A DNA stretch of 64,000 nt, from assembly GCF_901000735.1 (NCBI RefSeq), contig NC_081551.1, positions 19,744,545 to 19,808,544 of the forward strand, written 5' to 3'. The translations under genes and the position numbers were made by a program. Shown here one piece after another: positions 11,469-22,400 of this stretch. The notes below the pieces were generated by a model that worked only from the letters and a program-made list of their open reading frames with translations, searched no databases and was not told the DNA's origin. Source of the stretch: Corylus avellana (lineage: Eukaryota > Streptophyta > Magnoliopsida > Fagales > Betulaceae). Within the stretch, counting starts at the first letter, position 1. Every line of letters starts with the position of its first letter.

Positions 11469-12341
11469 TTATCCGGCCTTCTCTCTTCCATTCCCCTCTC
11501 TCTCTCTTTCTCCCAATAGGCTTGTTAACCCAACCGGGTTCTCCTACAGGCTTGTTAACCCAACCGGGTTAACCAGCCTTTTTATTAAAAAAGAAAAAGA
11601 AAAACGCGTACCCCCTTCCCACCCACATCGTTACCCAGCCTTCTCTCTCCCATTCCTCTCTCTCTCTCTCTCTCTCTTTCTCCCCCCCCCCCCCCATATC
11701 CGGCTGCCGCCCAAATTCGCCGCCAGTCACCCATCCAGCGCGGCCACAATCCACCGCCCCTGCCACCACGAAGAAGAATCAGGGCTGATCATACAAAAAC
11801 TGGCAGGCCGACCACTACCCTAACCTGACATTTGAGGTAGGCTGAATGGATATAGGATTTGTTGGGCTGAAATCTTGATGGGTTTTCTTGTTAGGACCGA
11901 TTATAGTAAGATTTTGTGGTTTTTTTTGTTTGATTTAAAACATGGGTAAGAATTTTTGGGTATATTTTGTTTGTCATTGGGTAACCGATATGGGTTTGGT
12001 TCTAATTTTGTGATTTCTTTAATTTTTACGGAATTTGGATGATTGATTTTCGGATGGAAGGTTGATTTTTGTTGAGTACCAATTTCCTTGGTCGATGTGT
12101 TGAATTTTTTGGGGAATTTTAAGCCGAATGGATTTAGGAGAAGTTTCTTCGGTTATTCTTTGGTTTTATATATATATATAGAGAACCCAAATTTAACCTA
12201 ACTATCATCTCTGATCTCTCCATTCTCTCGACTCTCCTCTCACAGTCTCCACCATCCTCCTCGCCTCCTATCTCTGTTGCCGCTCCCACCACTCCCCCAG
12301 TGCCCCCAACAGCAACAACCACCACCACCGCAGCAACCACA

Positions 12342-12479
12342 CACCTCGACGCCTGGCTGAAGCTGAACGGCTCGTGCCCGGTTTCCAGGAACTTGCCGCT
12401 GCCAACCCCGCTGTCCACGCCGCTCTCGGAGGTCGTTTCACTCTTGCAGTACGCCGCGGATCGGAGGCGGAGGAGGTGA
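12342..12479 (+). pseudogene. 3' end of an ATL67-like RING-H2 ubiquitin-ligase gene
   Basis: The frame reads HLDAWLKLNGSCPVSRN, then PLPTPLSTPLSEVV, and ends QYAADRRRRR followed by TGA. This is the C-terminal end of plant ATL-type RING-H2 proteins, where the RING normally closes with SCPVCRN. Here the last zinc-binding Cys is Ser. Nothing resembling the rest of the RING or the membrane segment lies upstream. The fragment sits in a CT-rich, GC-balanced block that is probably the untranslated leader of SKIP, and its stop codon overlaps the likely donor site at 12476. It is a truncated, non-functional copy. Confidence 0.65.
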
Positions 12480-13086
12480 TAAGATTTGTGGGTTTTTCTT
12501 TTCTTTTTGGGTTTTTTTTTCTCCGTTTCTTCTTGGGTGGTGGGTGGTTTGGGGTTTTGCCGTTTGATGTGTTTGTTTGGTTGACCAGAAAAATGTGTAA
12601 ATATTTTTGGATAGATAGGTATTGGGGTTTCTGTTTTTTACTGAATTATTGTTTGTGTTTGATGAAATTAGAGCAGAAAAAGTATCTTTGTCTTATTAAA
12701 CAGGTGGGTGTTGGTCTTTCACATAATATTGAATTCTAGGATTGAATCATTTTTGCCAAATACATGTACATATACATCCCAAAATTAATTGGGCTTGAGC
12801 TCGAGCTCGAATAGGGTTCCAACCCTATCGAGCCGAGCTCGAGCAACATTTCTAGGCTCGTGTCGAGCTCGAGCTCGAGCCTGGCCTCAAAGTAAAGGAG
12901 CCGAGCCCGGACAAGCCAAGCTCGGCTTGTTTACACCCCTAGCTCGTGCCTAATAGAAATAGAACTAGTCGGATTCTGTTGTTACAAATGAGTTTTGGGT
13001 TATATATTTTCCTGATGAAAGGTTTACTATCTACTTGCATCTCTGCACGAATTGATTTTCCATTATTTTTGGGGGTTTATTTGCAG
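12476..13086 (+). other. Probable intron in the SKIP 5' leader
   Basis: A donor-like GTGATAAG at 12476 follows GGAGGAG, and a strong acceptor TTATTTGCAG ends at 13086, 53 bases before the SKIP start codon. Leader introns are common upstream of such genes. The acceptor is convincing and the donor is one of several candidates. The intron includes a GAGCTCGAG-rich hAT-type fragment at 12780-12945 ending TTGTTTACACCCCTAG. Confidence 0.5.
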
Positions 13087-13139
13087 GTCCTCACCATTGA
13101 AGCTCTATTGGGTTTTTCGATATTGAATAGCTTATTAAC

Positions 13140-14960
13140 ATGGCGGCTTTGAAGGAACTTCTTCCGGCTGCGAAATCAACCACAACTTCAATTTATGATC
13201 ACTCCAATGATCCATGGTTCAAGCAGAGATTTAGTTCCTCTGAGGCGGAAAAATCCTCTGTTGTCAAGCTCAATCCTGTGCCTCCTTACTTGAAGCGTGC
13301 GGGTTTTGTTCCTCGAAAGGTAGAGGATTTTGGGGATGGGGGCGCATTTCCAGAGATTCACGTAGCTCAGTATCCTCTCGACATGGGTAGGGACAGATCA
13401 TCAAAGCCCGGATCGAAGATTCTTCCTGTTACTGTTGATGCCCATGGCAATGTTGCCTATGATGCGATTGTGAAGCAGAATGAGAATGCGAAGAAGATTG
13501 TTTACTCGCAGCATAAAGATCTGATACCAAAGGTTCTGAAGAATGATAGTGACGAGACAGAAGCTGATGAGGAGATTCAGAAAGAGATTGAGGAGACTAC
13601 ACAAGAGACAAAAGCTGCACTTGAAAAGATTGTGAATGTGAGATTGAGTGCGGCACAGCCAAAAAATGTACCAAAGCAGTCCACTGAAACAAAGTTTATC
13701 AAGTATAAGCCATCACAGCAATCGGCAGCATTCAACTCAGGTGCTAAGGAGAGGATAATCAGTATGATGCAGATGCCTGTGGATCCACTTGAACCTCCTA
13801 AGTTCAAGCATAAGCGCGTCCCAAAGGCTTCAGGGTCCCCGCCTGTGCCGGTGATGCATTCTCCTCCTCGGCCTGTGACTGTGAAGGATCAACAAGATTG
13901 GAAGATCCCACCTTGTATTTCAAATTGGAAGAACCCGAAAGGTTATACGATCCCACTTGATAAGCGTCTTGCAGCTGATGGTAGAGGCCTTCAAGATGTT
14001 CAGATCAATGATAACTTTGCAAAGCTTTCAGAAGCTTTGTATGTTGCAGAGCAGAAGGCTCGAGAAGCAGTAGCCATGAGATCAAAGGTTCAAAAGGAGA
14101 TGATGATGAAGGAGAAGGAAAGGAAAGAGCAGGAACTGAGGGCGCTTGCTGAAAAAGCACGTGCTGAGAGAACTGGTGTGGCACCCCCGGCGGCTATTCC
14201 AATCCATTCTGAGAAGAGAGCCATGGACAGTTCTGATATGAGAGTTGATTATGAGCCTGCTAGGGACAAAGAGAAGGATTTCCCAAAGGAGAGTAGGGAG
14301 GAAAGGGAAGAACGAGTTCGACGCGAGAAAATTCGCGAGGAGCGGCGCCGAGAGAGGGAGAGGGAGAGAAGGTTGGAGGCCAAGGATGCTGCGATGGGAA
14401 AGAAGAGCAAGATCACAAGAGATAGAGATCGTGATATCAGTGAGAAGGTTGCTCTTGGCATGGCTTCTACTGGAGCAGGAAGAGGAGGAGAGGTTATGTA
14501 TGACCAAAGACTGTTCAACCAGGAGAAAGGGATGGACTCTGGATTTGCCACTGATGACCAGTACAATGTGTATGACAAGGGTTTGTTTACTGCTCAGCCA
14601 ACACTGTCAACCCTTTACAGGCCAAAGAAAGATGCCGATGCTGAGATGTATGGAGGTGCAGATGAGCAGTTGGAGAATATCATGAAGACTGATCGCTTCA
14701 AGCCTGACAGGGGCTTTACAGGTGCTGCTGAAAAAGCCGCTCCAAGAGATGGGCCAGTTGAGTTTGAGAAGGTGGCTGAAGAGGCTGATCCATTTGGACT
14801 GGATCAGTTCTTGACAGAGGTGAAGAAGGGTAAGAAAGCCCTCGAGAAAGTTGGTACTGGAGGGACAATGAAAGCAAGCGCAGGGTCTTCAATGAGAGAT
14901 GGCTATGAAGGAGGAGGAGGTTCCAGTAGAACTCGTATTGGGTTTGAAAGGGGGCGTTAA
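13140..14960 (+). CDS. SKIP: SKIP, SNW-domain splicing factor and transcription co-regulator
   Basis: This 606-aa protein is the plant SNW/SKI-interacting protein. It is a core component of the activated spliceosome and a partner of the Paf1 complex, and in Arabidopsis it affects clock, flowering-time and salt responses. The reading frame has no introns, as in other plants. Residues 1-190 hold the N-terminal segment with YDHSNDPWFKQRF and VPPYLKRAGFVPR. The SNW domain follows, with the signature SNWKNPKGYTIPLDKRLAAD near residue 263 and the helix AKLSEALYVAEQKAREAV. Residues 370-435 are a charged Arg/Glu helix region (REEREERVRREKIREERRRE). The C-terminal part carries MYDQRLFNQEKGMDSGFATD, LSTLYRPKKDADAEMY and DPFGLDQFL. 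The length matches the family (about 610 aa). The start is the first ATG of the frame, 53 bases after a strong splice acceptor. Confidence 0.97.
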   Translation: MAALKELLPAAKSTTTSIYDHSNDPWFKQRFSSSEAEKSSVVKLNPVPPYLKRAGFVPRKVEDFGDGGAFPEIHVAQYPLDMGRDRSSKPGSKILPVTVDAHGNVAYDAIVKQNENAKKIVYSQHKDLIPKVLKNDSDETEADEEIQKEIEETTQETKAALEKIVNVRLSAAQPKNVPKQSTETKFIKYKPSQQSAAFNSGAKERIISMMQMPVDPLEPPKFKHKRVPKASGSPPVPVMHSPPRPVTVKDQQDWKIPPCISNWKNPKGYTIPLDKRLAADGRGLQDVQINDNFAKLSEALYVAEQKAREAVAMRSKVQKEMMMKEKERKEQELRALAEKARAERTGVAPPAAIPIHSEKRAMDSSDMRVDYEPARDKEKDFPKESREEREERVRREKIREERRRERERERRLEAKDAAMGKKSKITRDRDRDISEKVALGMASTGAGRGGEVMYDQRLFNQEKGMDSGFATDDQYNVYDKGLFTAQPTLSTLYRPKKDADAEMYGGADEQLENIMKTDRFKPDRGFTGAAEKAAPRDGPVEFEKVAEEADPFGLDQFLTEVKKGKKALEKVGTGGTMKASAGSSMRDGYEGGGGSSRTRIGFERGR

Positions 14961-15760
14961 TTAGCTTTCTTTCTTTCTTTGCTTCTCTCTCCTTCTTGGT
15001 TGGACTCGTAGTAAACGAGTTCTTAGTGTCACTTGTCTTATTGCTCAATCAGCTTGTAGTTGCAAAAACGAATCCTAGCTCTTTGAAGCGGTTGTATGAG
15101 GATATTATTTTTGTTTGCTTACCAATGTACTATTTTCCTTTATTAGTTGCAAATAAGCTACTATTTCTCATTTGCTGCTCGTGCTATACATGCTCGTCAA
15201 TTAGAAATGTTGTCTTAAACCAATATTCATTTAAGTGGTGCAGTGGGCTTGAAACTACAATGCATCTATAGGGTAAGTAGTAGCGTACTATGGCTTTGAA
15301 GCTGATGACTTATTCTGTTTCACTTCCTTCGCTATATACTGTGCATGAGACTAGGAAGCCTATATGAGTTGTTTGTAACGTGTCAGGAGACTGTATGTGT
15401 TTTTTGAATAGGTAACCGAGCAGGGACTCTCAGCTTTAGATAAATTAGATGCACCATACACGTTGGCTAGAAAAGCTAAGTTTGAATTGTTTTAGGTATC
15501 AGTTTGTTTGATTTGTTAAATTTTTTCTATGTGAAGTTGTGAGCTTTCAGAGCTGGCACCAATCTATTAGTTTGCCTTTTAAGATCATTTTGTGGTTTGG
15601 TTATGCCTTTTTTTTTAGGCTATTCAGTAGTTTCCGCCTTTCCTTGCCTTTTTTGGGTACAAAATTCAGCTCACACTCAAGTTGTTTTTCTTTTTGGCTG
15701 ATGCAGCCTTCAGTTCAGTACCTAGGTTGCACTGCCAGGTAATTTACTCCTACTAGATTT
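14961..15760. other. SKIP 3' region and duplicated spacer before the PPR gene
   Basis: No gene is seen. Segment 15115-15290 has a diverged partial copy at 17516-17640. Segment 15337-15725 has a roughly 90-95% identical copy in CDC27B intron 7 (31655-32038). SKIP polyadenylation probably lies in the first few hundred bases. Confidence 0.6.
15337..15725. repeat. Dispersed duplicate, copy 1
   Basis: It begins near TATACTGTGCATGAG and runs to GCTGATGCAGCCTTCAG. The matching copy is at 31655-32038, in the same orientation, with small indels such as ATAAATTAGATGCACC against ATACACC. No TIR or poly(A) end is evident, so the mechanism of duplication is unknown. Confidence 0.8.
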
Positions 15761-17200
15761 ATGAGCTCCATTCAGCCCCTCCTGCTCAGGCTTTCTAAAT
15801 CACAGCCACCCAAATTCCTCACAAATTTTTCCCATCTCAATCAAAGCCTCTCAACAACTAGTAGCGCCCCCTTTGACACTCAATTCAATGCTGAATCTCC
15901 AACAAACGTGGGACCCTATGACTCAACTCAAGATCCAGCAAAAATCATTGCGACCCAATTGCCAAATTGCAGTAACTTACTAGAAGTTCATCAAATTTAT
16001 GCACATATTCTCCGGACCCAACTCCTAGATTTGTACCCTGCACCATTTCATTGGAACAACATTATAAGATCATACACCAGGCGAGATGCTCCTAGCAAAG
16101 CGCTTTGTGTCTACGTTGCCATGTCACGAGCCGGGGTCTTGCCCGATTCTTATACGCTTCCAATCATCTTGAAAGCCGTGTGTCAACTTTTTGCCACTGA
16201 GATTGGTCAACAGCTTCATTCTGTGGCCATAAGGCTCGGGCTGGAGTCCAACGAATACTGTGAGAGTGGGTTCATCAACTTGTACTCAAAAGCGGGAGAA
16301 TTTGAAAATGCGCATAAGGTGTTTGAGCAAAACCGTGAGAGAAAGTTGGGTTCTTGGAATGCAATTATAGGAGGCCTTTCTCAAGGTGGGCGTGCCAAAG
16401 AAGCGATAGAAATGTTCGCGGAGCTAAGGAAATGTGGGTTCCTTCCAGATGACGTGACTCTGGTTAGTGTAATATCGGCTTGTGGAAGTCTTGGGGACTT
16501 GGGTTTGGCTCTTCAATTGCATAAATGCGCTTTCCAAGCTAAACCCATTGAAAAACCAGACATTTTGATGTTGAATTCGCTTATAGACATGTATGGAAAA
16601 TGTGGTCGGATGGACTTGGCATACAAAGTATTTTCGAGGATGGAGCAAAGAAATGTATCGTCTTGGACATCCATGATTGTGGGTTATGCGATGCATGGGC
16701 ATGTGGATGAAGCACTAGAAAGCTTCCGGTGCATAGAGAGGCAGGAGTGATGCCAAACCACGTGACTTTTGTTGGGGTGCTTAGCGCTTGCGTGCATGGT
16801 GGGACGGTGCAAGGGGGAAAACATTACTTCGATACGATGAAGAATGTTTATGGGATAATGCCCCAATTGCAACATTACGGGTGCATGGTGGATTTGCTTG
16901 GCCGTGCAGGGTTGTTCGAGGAGGCTAGAGAAATGATAGAGGGGATGCCGATGAAGGCGAACTCAGTAGTATGGGGGTGTTTGATGGGTGCCTGTGAGAA
17001 GTATAGGAATGTGACGATGGGGGAGTGGGTGGCTAAGCACTTGCAAGAATTGGAACCTTGGAATGATGGGGTTTATGTGGTTTTATCAAATATCTATGCC
17101 AGCAGAGGTTTGTGGAAAGAGGTTGAAAGGGTAAAGAGAGGTTATGAAGCAGAGAAGTCTTGATAAGATTCCTGGCTATAGCTTGGCAACCAGTTCATAG
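15761..17200 (+). pseudogene. PPR protein like At1g77170 (mitochondrial), two frameshifts
   Basis: PLS-type pentatricopeptide repeat proteins bind organelle RNA and direct editing or processing. This one matches At1g77170: LHSVAIRLGLESNEYCESGF, ERKLGSWNAIIGGLSQGGRA, MLNSLIDMYGKCGRMDLA, then LSACVHGGT, YGCMVDLLGRAGLFEEA and ELEPWNDGVYVVLSNIYASR. The N-terminus is Ser-rich and could be a mitochondrial presequence. There is one base too few at about 16734 (GCATAGAG where the family has a Met codon), so the first frame stops at 16748 after 329 residues. There is one base too many at about 17140. With both allowed for, the frame would end PGYSLATSS at 17198-17200. Either the gene is newly inactivated or the assembly has two indel errors. 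All other codons look well conserved. Confidence 0.85.
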
Positions 17201-18043
17201 TGAATTTAATCATTTAAATTATTATTTATCCAAAAAACTTGAGTTGACAGAAAAATATGAATTTAATCGTTTATTTTATGTTCTAATAATTATATGAGAA
17301 ATGAGAAAGGAAAATAAAATCACCTGTGGAGCATAAAGTCCTGGCATTTGGAAGAAATTCCTATTGCTACTTATTGTGGCGACTGTAGTTGTCTTAATAC
17401 CTGAAAACTTTGGATTCATAATTCCTTCTTGTGAAGAAATTTACAGGGCGTTGCACAATAGTTAGCAATTACGTCGAGAGTTCACGTCCTAACAACCTCA
17501 ACTGTCGACCTTACAAATATTTTCCTTTATTACTTGCAAATAAGCTACTATTAATTTAAACTGAAAGTGTTGTCTTTAAACATATTCATTTTAAAACTAT
17601 AATGCATGTACAGGTTGCAGACTTGCAGGTTAAGTGGTGTACATGGGCGGAACTAGCATTTATAGTTTGGGTGGGGGCAAAAGTAAAAAATAAAAAAATT
17701 TGGAGGGCATATTCTAATTTTCAAAAATTCTAAGGAGATTTTTAAAAAATTTTGGGAAAACATGGCCTTACAACATACTGTAGTTTTTTCAGAGCAACTA
17801 AGCCAAATTCGGTTGGAATGTCTTTAATGTTGCATTTCATGTTAAATAATTTGTGCGCCAATTAGGAGAAGCTATTCTTGTATTGAAGTTAGCATGTTTT
17901 AACTTTTAGCTCTCCATTTATTTTAACACTAATAGGAGCAAATAAAAACCGCAAGGTCTTATTCTTATTTTTCAGAGCTCTTATTCACCCATTTGAGACG
18001 GTGAGAACCAATACCAGACACGAATTTGGCTCATTTAGTAAAA
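17201..18043. other. Spacer after the PPR gene
   Basis: No gene is seen. 17516-17640 is a diverged copy of part of the SKIP 3' region, sharing TTTTCCTTTATTA, TTGCAAATAAGCTACTATT and TACAATGCAT-like words. 17645-17770 (GGCGGAACTAGCATTTATAG, then GGGTGGGGGCAAA) resembles the tail of a dispersed plant repeat. Confidence 0.45.
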
Positions 18044-18211
18044 AGTAATGCTATATACCTCATTTTTATTTTGCAAGTTACTATAATGTTAATGGGGTAG
18101 TTTCAACTAACTATTGAATTTGTCTTTTATTTTTTAACAATGGTTGGTTGAAACTATCAGGTCAACATTAAAAGATAATTGTGAGATAAAAATATAGTTT
18201 ATATAATTACT
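18044..18211. mobile_element. Short MITE (AGTAATGCTATATA type)
   Basis: The left half, AGTAATGCTATATACC to GGTAGTTTCAACTAACTATTG, pairs with the inverted right half CAATGGTTGGTTGAAACTATC to TATATAATTACTT. It is a nearly continuous hairpin of about 168 bases. Its right end overlaps the start of the neighbouring tandem duplication. A related-looking hairpin element lies at 62016-62201. Confidence 0.7.
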
Positions 18212-18658
18212 TCTTGGTGAACCATCATGCTAGACAAGGACTGGTAGTGCTACTCCCGCCCCAAAGATGGACAAAATCCCTTCCAATCTTCTCAGGATGG
18301 ACGCCAAACGTGGTTAACTCCAGAGGGGAAAAAAATTGTGATTGGCCAACCAAAATTTGCTGCCCTAGGTCCCTGCCCTGGAATTCTCAAGGAATAATCC
18401 ACTTAGCTACAACACTGCACACTATAATCATATAGTTTATATGATTACTTCTTGGTGAAGCATCATGCTAGACAAGGACTGGTAGTGCTACTCCTGCCCC
18501 AAAGATGCACAAAATCCCTTCCAATCTTCTCAGGATGGATGCCAGACGTGGTTAACTCCAGAGGGGAAAAAAATTGTGATTGGCCAACCAAAATTTGCTG
18601 CCCTAGGTCCCTGCCCTGGAATTCTCAAGGAATAATCCACTTAGCTACAACACTGCAC
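18193..18658. repeat. 238-bp direct tandem duplication
   Basis: Copy 1 (18193-18420) and copy 2 (18431-18658) are 228 bases each with a 10-base spacer, and differ at only about seven positions. Both contain TGCTAGACAAGGACTGGTAG and GATTGGCCAACCAAAATTTG. The frames across them are open but show no recognisable protein. Copy 1 starts inside the MITE end. Confidence 0.9.
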
Positions 18659-19401
18659 AAAGCCTCATCTGAAGCTTGAAGGCGGCTCACAATGCAGCCA
18701 CTGTCACTAAGCAAATGCAATCCCTAGTGAGAATTTCAGCAGCAAGTTGCCCCAACTCATCCCACATCCTATTTGTATTTGAACCATTACACGCAAAACA
18801 TAGACATGGTTGAAATTAGACGGTGCTGGAGGTCAAAGTAAAACCTTTTGAGATAATGGAAGGGTTAAGGCAAATCATGCATGAACTTTCAAGTCAACAT
18901 TATACTTCTTTGAAGACCCCGTAAACGAAGTTTCTAATACTAATTACACCTCTATGAGTTCACAGCATTTCATCACACATCCTTCTGTAACAGGAGTAAC
19001 AAAGTTGCTTAAAACGACCATAACATAGACAATTTACTTCAAAATTTAGCCAAAAAAAAGGAAACAAGGAAGAAGGTGGTCCCGAGAAAAATTAGTTAAT
19101 CAAATGCCTCATAACCAAAAGAGCAGGCACGAGTCTTGAATATGCCATGCTTGATCAACATGTTCCTAGGATAAAGGGTGTTCTTCCAAAACCACTACTT
19201 GCCTTTTAAGCGACCTCCAGAACCACAGTTTGCCTGCAAGCCAGATTAGTGAACACACAGCCTATTAAGCTGAAGGCAGCAACACTCAATTATGAAGAAT
19301 GGAGAGAGCAAAAATAGGAAGTAACTCATGCAGGGTTATTACTTCTGGCTGGGGCTTCTGACTACAACGGTCTTGACAAAAGCTGTAGCCACATAAACCT
19401 T
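18659..19401 (-). other. Downstream region of the SDS22-like gene
   Basis: No reading frame of interest is seen. At least the first part next to 19401 should be 3' untranslated sequence of the minus-strand gene. A clear polyadenylation signal could not be picked by eye. Confidence 0.4.
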
Positions 19402-22400
19402 TTAAGCAAACACATCAGAATCAATTTGTTGGATGTTTGGGAAGATTTGTCTGAGTGTAGCAGAATAGCTTGGAGACTTTGCCTGGAATAAAGAAGCATG
19501 ATCAAATATAGAGAAATTGCAAAAGAAATATCAAATACAATTGCCAAAGTTGAAAGGACACTATAGGTTAAACATCCTTAACCATATTGAAAGAAGGATT
19601 ACCCATATATCACATATACATGGCAATAAAGCAGAATCATAAGTCTAATCTATAATTAAACTAGTTTTCTTGCAATCATTAAACAAGGATCATTACAGTC
19701 TCTATCAGTTAATTAGACACCCGAGAAAATGTGATAATCTTCTATGTCTGCTTTCTATTGTACTTTCTTAAAGTCTGTGTTTTAATAAAACAAATAGGAC
19801 GTGTCATTGATGACCCAACTTCCTAACATGAAATCCTAATAGGAGCGAGAAGAGTACGAGAATAGCTCTCAATATTTCTTTATTTGGTAAGTAGCTCTCA
19901 GATATTCTCGCATAACAATACCCATGATAAAGCACCACTATATTTCAGAGATGCAGACTTTTCAGCAAACCGTCAGCTGATTTATAACTCCCCAGATATG
20001 TGTGCATGGCCCCTACTGAATGCCCACTTACCATCTCTAACATTCGTGAACAGACTAATTGGTAACTTCCTCTATGTTTTCAGTAACATTGTCTCACTAG
20101 ACAACTGTTAGGGAACTTGTCAAGGAGACCTATTAGGAAAATGAACATCAAACATGGGGTGCGACAATAAAGAGCAGATTATAAAGCTTAAGAGTAGATA
20201 ATCTAGATGACGCAATAGAACAAAATGAAATCATAATAGGTTTCTAAGCGAAAGATGGTAACAAAAAAAGTTGCTTCATCTCACCCTTTTTACAAGGAGA
20301 AACCATGAGACAGCAAATTTATAGTAAAGGGGGTAAGAAGTCGTGCAGTGAAAACAAATCATCACACCAAAATGGAATTTGTTGATTTGAGCCGTTCTAG
20401 GAAGGGAGGAATGTCGAGAAGACTGCGGATGAAGTTAACGTTAAGTTATAATGGCCTAGAAGTGATAAAATTTATGACCCCACGTAGAGCTCAATGGTAA
20501 AAACATTTAAGACAAGGGGCTTTGCTGGTTTACATATGAATACCAGAAGGGAACAAACACGAGAATTAAGATATACTAACAGTCAGGAAGATGGCTAAGC
20601 AAAGTGGCAGAAAGCAATAGTGAAGCTTTAAAAGACTTAGGTTCTCCAAATTGTGAATAGCCATACACATGGATTATTTTCTAAGTAGATGGTGGTGAGT
20701 GTCTCTCTTGAACCGACAGCAGCCTCAGCAAGGTCTTCAAGCGATTCTATTTGGTTGTCGTTAAGCCATAGATCTTCCAACCTGTAAATAGATATCCATT
20801 CAGGTGATAAAATCACCAATAGAAGAAAAAAAAGAGAGCACAATATCGCCCACAGGATTGGGGAGGAATACTACGCATACCTCGGCAGGTTTTGAATGTC
20901 ATTCACTGATGTTAGCTTGTTTGATGATACATCCAAAACTCGGAGGTTGACTAAAGATGACAGGCCTTCCATCTTAGAAATACCATTATGGCTCAAGTAT
21001 AGTTCTTCCAGAGCAACGCAATCCTTGCAGAGATAATCAAAGGAAAAAAAAAAAAAAAAAAAACATGTTAGATGTGCAGTGTTTTACATAACAGAATGCC
21101 TTGAGAGTTTGCATCATTGCCTTGAGAGTTTGCATCATTGCCAAAAGATGTACTCTTTTACAACAGCAGGTTGGCATACCTCAAATCCTGTTGTAGAAGT
21201 TAAACGATTGCTTTGCAAGCTAATCTTCTTGATGCATTTCAGCCCACACAGGTTTACTACTTTGATACGATTTCGCCCCAGCCATAACTCCTGTAAATTT
21301 GTTAAGTTCTGCAAATTCTCTATTACCTGAAGTAGAAAAATATGAAGGATTTAGCCAATACTCCAATAAAGAAAAATGATACAACTTATTGTTGTTCCAT
21401 CCTAGTCAATACCTCACACTTTCACATAGATACACTGACCAAAGGGTGCTCAATTAAACAACCATACTAAGGCTTACACCCAACAATTATGTGTACGCAT
21501 AAACTGTTATTTTGCTTCGCATCAGAAAGATCCTTCAAGAAAGTAGAGAGCTCACCCGCAATCTGTTGGAGCCAAGTTCAAGAATTTGCAGATCATAAAA
21601 GTGGTCAATCTCCTCCATTTTAGTAACCTCATTTTTGGATACATAGAGTTCCTTGAGCGTGTTGGAGACCTTGGCCAATCCGTGCAACGAAGTGATCTCA
21701 TTGAAAGAAACATCGAAAACCAAAAGCTTCTTGAATATGCTGGCGTCAGGAATTTTCGTTAGCTTATTATCTCTGAGCACCAGCTCCTGCAAAAGGAATT
21801 ATAGCCTCCATGTCATTCTAGCAACTATCTACACAGTACAAGAATCAAATGAAGGATGTAGAAGAAGCATAATTTCATTCAGCCTGATAACAAAAACAAA
21901 TCATCTGAGCATCCAACACACACACACATATGCCATTCAATCTTTTCTTTAATTTAAGAAATTCTGAGCTTCAAAGCCTTCAACTCATTTTTCATTTGAA
22001 ACATTTTCTGACCATCCAAACAGAGCACCAAGAGAACAACACGACACACGCGCACATAGGCCAAGCATCAACAGCCCAATGAAGTACCAAAACTGGAAAG
22101 TAAAAAACCATACTATTTTCCCATATTTTCTCGGAAACCGAACAAACCGCCGAGAAAAATCACAGAAACGCGACCATCCCCCATTTTATGGTATTAAAAA
22201 AATGATAGGAAAGAGATTGAATACCTCGAGGCCTGACAATGCGTCCCAGCGAGAGATCGGCTCAACGGCGTTGTCATCGACGAGGTTTTGGCGGAGAGAC
22301 AGCTTTTTGAGGTTGGAGAGTTGCCCAATCCGAGAGTCCAAGGCCGACAACCGGTTTGCCGTCAGGTCCAACTCGGTGAGACTCGGGGGCAAGTCGACCG

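Larger units (their letters stand above)
10440..11640. repeat. Tandem duplication that preserves an empty insertion site
   Basis: The sequence from ACAGGCTTGTTAACC through TTTTTATTAAAAAA to ACGCGTACCCC and CACCCACAT occurs at about 10441-10528 and again at about 11543-11632. In the left copy the 940-bp element follows CATTGTTA. In the right copy CATCGTTACCCAGCC runs on uninterrupted. The right copy is therefore the unfilled version of the same site. Confidence 0.85.

Noticed and set aside
14082..14685. Several long open frames on both strands over the SKIP gene (including one of 146 codons)
   Set aside because: They are shadows of the Arg/Glu-rich SKIP coding sequence, with low-complexity translations and no similarity of their own.
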